Below are positions 59,326 through 64,000 of a DNA stretch of 64,000 bases, piece after piece. The notes beneath the pieces are model-generated. The model worked only from the letters and a program-made list of their open reading frames with translations. It made no database searches and was not told the DNA's origin. Each line of letters opens with the position of its first letter. Positions within the stretch are counted from its first letter, which is position 1. A program made the position numbers and the translations under genes. This stretch comes from Fennellomyces sp. T-0311 (lineage: Eukaryota > Mucoromycota > Mucoromycetes > Mucorales > Lichtheimiaceae), in contig JALLLT010000040.1 of NCBI GenBank assembly GCA_025266875.1, forward strand, positions 310,001 through 374,000. Reading direction: 5' to 3'.

Positions 59326-60711
59326 CTAGTTGCAGTAGGAAATATCCTTAGAACCTTCTAGGTTGATGCAAACGTTATCTCCGGTTTTAGAGCTAGGCGT
59401 GATATCAATGTCCGAGAGCACAAAATTTGTGCATGGTGTATCCGTTGAGCAGTTGATGTCAACAATTGGATGCTGCTTCTCTGAAGCCGATCTGTAAAGC
59501 GTACAAAAATGAGAATATATGAAAAAGTAGCATAGTTAACAACATACCCGCGAATGTTGGTGATAGTCACGTCGCTAATGGTAAGCGAGTGCGAGTCTTC
59601 ACCGTCACAGTACTCTTGCTGCTGGTCATCACAGTAGTGCGTCGTGATGATAATGGGGTGCTCAGCATTATCCAACTGGATATCATCGAAGACAACCCCT
59701 GTCACTGACCCTTTACCACCAGGCCATGTCTTGATTCTGTCCGTGTTTATATCATGCGAACATTAATGTTTATCCGATGCATGGCAAAAGAAAGCATACT
59801 AACCTTACACCGTTTTGGCAGTCGTGGCAGGCATTGGAAAGAAATTTGAGGTCCCTAACCTCTTCAATTTCCTCATCTCCCTTTTTACCCAACGAACCAA
59901 CACTGAAACCGTGGCTACCGGTACAGTCAAGGCCGGTAACAGTCAAGTTCGTTACGCCTGGTGACGCGTTCAAATCAACATATTTGTGGTATTTGATATC
60001 GTACTGAAAAAAGACTTACCACCGTTGACAGCAATACAATCGTCACCATTAATAATAGTGGACGCTCGAATGGTTATGTCCACGGAATCCGAGACGTCGA
60101 ATGCATCAGTATTGTGGGCATCGAGTTCGGCATCGTCAGAAACTGTGTCGATGCTAATTTTCTCAAATAATACATTGTCACAGTTGTTGACACTAAAGTG
60201 TGAACGAGGAGCCTTGTTGATCTTAAACCCACCGAAATAGGAGTTGCTTGCCCTGGGCTTAAAGAGTGGAGGTGCCTTGCGGTTGACAGCATCATACCTT
60301 GTCAAGTCTTATTGTTAACTAATACTTCCTTGATCTACACCCCTTATAACAACTTTACCATCCCTGGCCATTGCCATTGATTGTGCCTGAGCCGCTGAAG
60401 TGGATGTTGTCGCCACGAAGATAGATAAAAGCTTTTTCATCTTGATATTTGGTGTTGTACGAGGGCAGGTTGAGTGTTCCTTGGAAATCGACAGTGATGT
60501 CTTGCAGGCCTTCGATATAGATGACAGTTTCCATATTGTATTCCGAGTCTGCGGGGAACTCGACTGTGCCTCCATTGTTGCAGCTTTCAAATGCTTCCAC
60601 AATGTTGGGAGTGTCATCGCCGCCTCCTGAGCTTTTTACAGTGCATGTGGCAGCAAGAGCTAATGGGGACAGAATCAAAGCGATGGCTGTAGTAAGACGA
60701 GAAAGTTGCAT
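59326..60711 (-). CDS. Glycoside hydrolase family 28 polygalacturonase, secreted
   Basis: Pectin-degrading enzyme that hydrolyses alpha-1,4-galacturonan; extracellular. 379 residues in five exons: 60359-60711, 60020-60297, 59804-59957, 59548-59736 and 59326-59491. Signal peptide residues 1-20 (LTTAIALILSPLALA). The right-handed beta-helix carries the GH28 catalytic blocks: HNTDAFDVS (the usual NTDG with Ala in place of Gly), NGDDCIAVNGG, GSHGFSVGSLG and RIKTWPGG. The splice 60019/59957 joins NGG to VTNLTVTG. The NTDA and GSHG variations are seen among exo-acting fungal members, so exo-polygalacturonase is the likelier activity. Paired cysteines at the C-terminus (CSTDTPC ... NVCINL ... YCN) are typical of the family. 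Confidence 0.94.
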
Positions 60712-61141
60712 TTTGGATTATTGAGCTAGATTATCTTTATTTTTACTCCTTTTATAGCCTTTGGAAATGTCAAAGTACTCGGTAGAATAGATGAATAATC
60801 CCGATGTAAACATCCGCATGTTGTTCGCAAAATGAAGTTAGAGATGTTACATAATTAAGCACATTATTAAGTTGTGACAGAAGTCGTCAGATGCTTCGGA
60901 ACAATCAGTCTTGCAAAAATAAAAGCGACTTTTCCTATTTCCCTTGCGTGTACTTCATATGACCAACAAGGTGGTACATTTTTGCCTGTCAGCATTAGCC
61001 GCGGTAATCATCTGGTGCTACTATATTGTAATATGAACCGAGGTGTATTACTATGTGTTAACGAAATATGGGAAATAAGTGTAACTGGTACAGGGTATAT
61101 GTACAAATATAGATCTTGGAAAATCTGATATCCAAAAAAGT
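60712..61141. other. Intergenic region upstream of the polygalacturonase gene
   Basis: About 0.43 kb. No gene. An A/T-rich tract with ttatagcc near 60755 serves as a possible TATA region of the polygalacturonase gene. Confidence 0.4.
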
Positions 61142-61399
61142 TCATTCTGCTTGTTGCTCTTGTTGAACTTCTTGTATTGAGCACCGAGCATATTCAGGAC
61201 AGTAATCTTCGTGTGAGAATCGAGATATATCGACGCCGCATTTTGTGCAAAAATCGTAAACGTATCGATTGGCGCTACTGCCGCTGGAAGAGGATGGCCA
61301 AGCGAGAGGGGACTTTTCCGGATGACACTTAATAATTGGTTGTGCTACATTGACCGTAGTCACTGGTAGTGTTGGAGTAGATGCCATAGTTGAAAACAT
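61142..61399 (-). CDS. Small Cys-containing hypothetical protein (85 residues)
   Basis: Single exon from ATG 61397-61399, alternative in-frame ATG at 61385-61387. The N-terminal half is Ser/Thr/Pro-rich. The C-terminal half contains DFCTKCGVDISRFSHEDYC and a further Cys, spacing that could hold zinc (C-x2-C-x-H-x4-C type), and ends in a Gln/Glu-rich tail. No family is recognised. Its conserved-looking Cys core makes it more credible than other short frames nearby. Confidence 0.45.
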   Translation of the reverse strand: MFSTMASTPTLPVTTVNVAQPIIKCHPEKSPLAWPSSSSGSSANRYVYDFCTKCGVDISRFSHEDYCPEYARCSIQEVQQEQQAE

Positions 61400-61891
61400 A
61401 AAAAAAGTAAAGGTAGGTGTTGCGCTTTCATATCTTTGGCAGCACTTATATATGTGTGTATGCACAACCCTATATCGAAAAAAAAGGGGTGTCAAGGGGT
61501 CGGGCCAAAACAATTGGTTCGCATCGAGTTTCCGCATGAGGCTTTGATTGGTTCATGCAGCGGCTCATCCTGCATTTGCAGTCCTGTAGAAAAAGAAACT
61601 GTGTGTCAACCACCGGTAAATACAAAAAAGGCAATTAAACTGGACTTGGTTGTTCTCCGTTCTTCCAATTACATGCATTCCGACAATAGAAAAGAAATTG
61701 GTTGGGTCAAACGATCTGGGCAATTGCTGTACCTTAATATTTACGCCGTAAGCGGGCAATTGTATTATGTGCATAGGGACCAGTACCGGGAGTATCGGAT
61801 TCAAATTGACCGTTGCAAATTAACCAATGCGCTTCATTCAAGTCATGGGAAAATCGTTATAACAAGAAGTCGGATGCCCGTGCACCATTAA
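61400..61891 (+). other. Overlapping open frame of doubtful reality
   Basis: A plus-strand frame runs from about 61436 to a stop at 61891; its first ATG is at 61460 (HNPISKKKG). The C-terminal part (LYYVHRDQYREYRIQIDRC) has protein-like composition but the N-terminal half overlaps the promoter of the divergent small gene. Without a domain or splice support I list it only as possible. Confidence 0.2.
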
Positions 61892-63820
61892 AAGCTAGCG
61901 GCGATTTCCACCAAAGGAGGCTAAAAGCCATTTACCTGCAATAATTGTTATACCTTTTATCCGCACGGATTTTTGAATCGGCCAAAATTATTCCACGGTT
62001 TTCGTTAATGCATTTCATCATATACATTTTCCGAAATATTTAGTCAGATGTGGGGAACCAAGGTTGTGGCTCCTCCCATCATCAATTTTCGAAAATAGTA
62101 GCAGATCCTTCGCCGACATGACTACAAACAATGGCTCTGATTCCACAACACCCGGGTAAGCAAAATCTGGGCACTTGAATCCTTGGCAACTGCTACGATG
62201 CAAAGTAGGACAAACAATTAGATAAGTCTAGTAGTATTAACTACAATAGGATATTGCTGTACTACCACATCACCCGTTTACATTTGAATCTGACTGATCA
62301 AGTACACATCCATACCCACACTACCAAACTCTGTGCTTACCATCGCTTTTTCCCGTATATAAAGACAGCGCTGATTAGATGCTCGTTGTGTATAAAACTT
62401 TCCGAATTTTATGTAATAATATTCCTTCGGCGAGTGAGCTGTTGCGGACCATCGTTAAAAGATTCAAAACGCCATTCGATTACAGATATGATTTTTCTTG
62501 ATACAAACAGGTTATGACATCTCCAGCGTAATATATCGACTTTGAACTTGTACGCTAGTTGTCATGCTATTACCTTCACCATTTAATGATAGTTCCGAGA
62601 GTTGTACTGGCTGAATGCCGACCAATGCCATTGGCTTTTAGAATCGACTGTCGTCTGTGCCTTTCACCCTCTTTCCTTCTGATCCTTGTTGTTGAATTAT
62701 GACATAGGGCACGCTCCTTGATCCACATATAGTTATTTTCACCATTCATATCATTTTTTGTCGAATTTAATTCTGAGTGTTGTAGTCAAAATTTCACTGT
62801 TAAGTTATATTGGCGCGCATAACTCGGTTGAACTACTAAAGTTATGTTTTATATGTACATGAGTCAATCGCATGCAAGGTCTTCCAATGACATTTTGAGA
62901 ATAGTATAACAGAAGATCATAGTATAGTACAGTATAGTATGACAGATAATTGCTATAAAGGTAATGATACTTTTTTGTAACCAAGGAAAAGACACAAGGA
63001 CAAACTAAAACGGAGATTACCATATCATCTCTATTCTTTACTGAAGGCTTGGCTTTCAAAGCGAGTTTTCTCATCTCTTATTATAAATAAAATACATAAA
63101 GTACAGCGTATGTATTTTATGTCAATCCTAGAGTATATCAATCTTATATGTAACGTTTCTAGTGACGAAAACGTCGACAACAATTTTCAAGATTCCTTAG
63201 CACACATAGTAAGTCGTAGTTAGGTAATAATACACGATGTTGCATTGCTGACGACAACCATACTTTCCGGTTTTTTTATCAAGTGTCTTTCCTTCGCCGT
63301 TGCTGTCCTGGAGGTAGGGCAACGTACGACCTAAAAAGTGATGTGTCTTGCCACGGTACAGGGAGCAACATCGTCAGCGACTGTGGTTGGTGTGGCCTTC
63401 GGGTAGAAGCATCAACCATTCTTACTTGGTAGGTGACTTTAAAGAAGCTTTGGAGAGTACGAGACTTATTGAAGAACACTTTCCCGCTGTATGCAACGCT
63501 AATATTCTATATCTGATCATATGCTCCATTTGCTTATGGTAAGTTGGTATAAAGTATACTTTTTGATTTTCTGGTTACTGAAATCAGACATTTCTAGCGC
63601 TTAAATGAATGTGATTGATTGGATATGTAGTAGTGTTGATTCGGCGGAGATTTGTTCATAAATTAAAGATATGCCATCAAAGCTTTACCTAGTGTGCAGG
63701 AGGCTCTTGCCTCTATATGTAAGTTATCATAGGAATATTACAACACCACCAATAATGTTTTACATATATGCCGCTTTTGACTCTAGCCGATCCTTTCATG
63801 ATCCTTTTATAACCACCGTA
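61892..63820. other. Gene-poor right end
   Basis: AT-rich DNA with short open frames in all directions, none with a recognisable domain. A run of tagtata-type repeats (62915-62942) and several poly(A/T) tracts are visible. No gene was recognised. Confidence 0.5.
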
Positions 63821-63827
63821 AAAAATC

Positions 63828-63936
63828 CGCTTGGGCGATTTCGGGGATGTTGGGATCTTCTGGGATAATAGCGAAATCCCAACATATGGGTAACACAGGC
63901 TGTGCTTACAACCCAAGCGAATCCCAGAATATCCCA
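63828..63936. repeat. Cluster of interleaved short inverted repeats (GGGAT/ATCCC)
   Basis: Three complementary pairs lie within 110 bp: tgttgggat (63849-63857) with atcccaaca (63876-63884), a perfect 9-bp pair; cgcttggg (63828-63835) with cccaagcg (63912-63919), perfect; and 63851-63866 with 63921-63936, 15 of 16 matching. The pairs interleave rather than nest. The pattern looks like the terminal or subterminal part of a mobile element whose rest may lie beyond base 64000. Confidence 0.5.
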
Positions 63937-64000
63937 AAATCTGCCCAACGCTGCTACACAAGATCTCAAAATCGGTTAGCGTCTCCTTTATCCCCAGATT

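Overview
The window looks like nuclear chromosomal DNA of a filamentous fungus, most likely an early-diverging one (Mucoromycota, Mucorales-like). This is inferred from many short GT-AG introns (about 47-65 nt, up to 10 per gene), moderate AT content, short intergenic gaps in gene-rich stretches, and a gene set that mixes fungal genes (Atg22-like transporter, KTR/MNT1 mannosyltransferase, CRIB-kinase) with genes usually thought of as animal-like (GPI-specific phospholipase D, myo-inositol oxygenase, a giant C1-finger protein that may be UNC79/UNC80-like). I cannot name the species. Exon boundaries were worked out by hand; for most genes the joined exons keep one frame from ATG to stop and sum to a multiple of three.

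Layout. 1-1700 (-): 5' part of a p21-activated kinase cut by the window edge. 2.3-5.9 kb: no clear gene. 5.9-8.6 kb (-): SulP sulfate permease with STAS domain, divergent from a bZIP factor (9.6-11.2 kb, +). 12.2-14.3 kb (-): Atg22-like vacuolar transporter. 15.0-16.5 kb (-): Cdc50/Lem3 flippase subunit, divergent from myo-inositol oxygenase (17.9-18.8 kb, +). 19.0-21.1 kb (-): secreted GH47 mannosidase with a 14-nt micro-exon. 21.1-24.9 kb: gene-poor, with broken coding-like sequence on the minus strand. 24.9-27.9 kb (+): 11-exon GPI-specific phospholipase D. 27.9-34.0 kb is the densest part: a small acidic protein (-), HP1-like chromo/chromoshadow protein (+), Rad21/Scc1 cohesin kleisin (+), a secreted I9-type protease-inhibitor-like protein (-), an SRPBCC protein (+) and a NOP2/Sun RNA methyltransferase (-), with some stop codons only 1-10 bp apart.

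34.4-37.8 kb (-): a tandem cluster of small one-finger C2H2 genes, with one intact copy, one very short copy and decayed copies. 38.0-39.3 kb (-): KTR/MNT1-type mannosyltransferase (GT15). 39.4-47.2 kb (-): an 11-exon gene for a 2,419-residue helical-repeat protein with two C1-like zinc fingers. 47.3-51.9 kb (-): Sec31, the outer COPII coat subunit. 53.2-55.1 kb (+): F-box/leucine-rich-repeat-like protein. 55.6-56.5 kb (-): zinc-ribbon protein. 57.5-58.5 kb (-): Ser-rich acidic protein, possibly a mitotic APC/C substrate. 59.3-60.7 kb (-): GH28 polygalacturonase. 61.1-61.4 kb (-): small Cys-containing protein. 61.9-64 kb: no gene recognised; a cluster of short inverted repeats lies near the end.

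Themes. Membrane and secretory traffic recurs (Sec31, Cdc50, GH47, GT15, GPI-PLD, Atg22), as does chromatin and cohesion (HP1 next to Rad21), but no metabolic operon-like cluster or obvious defence system was found. The most unusual items are the giant C1-finger protein, the animal-type GPI-PLD and the local C2H2 family.
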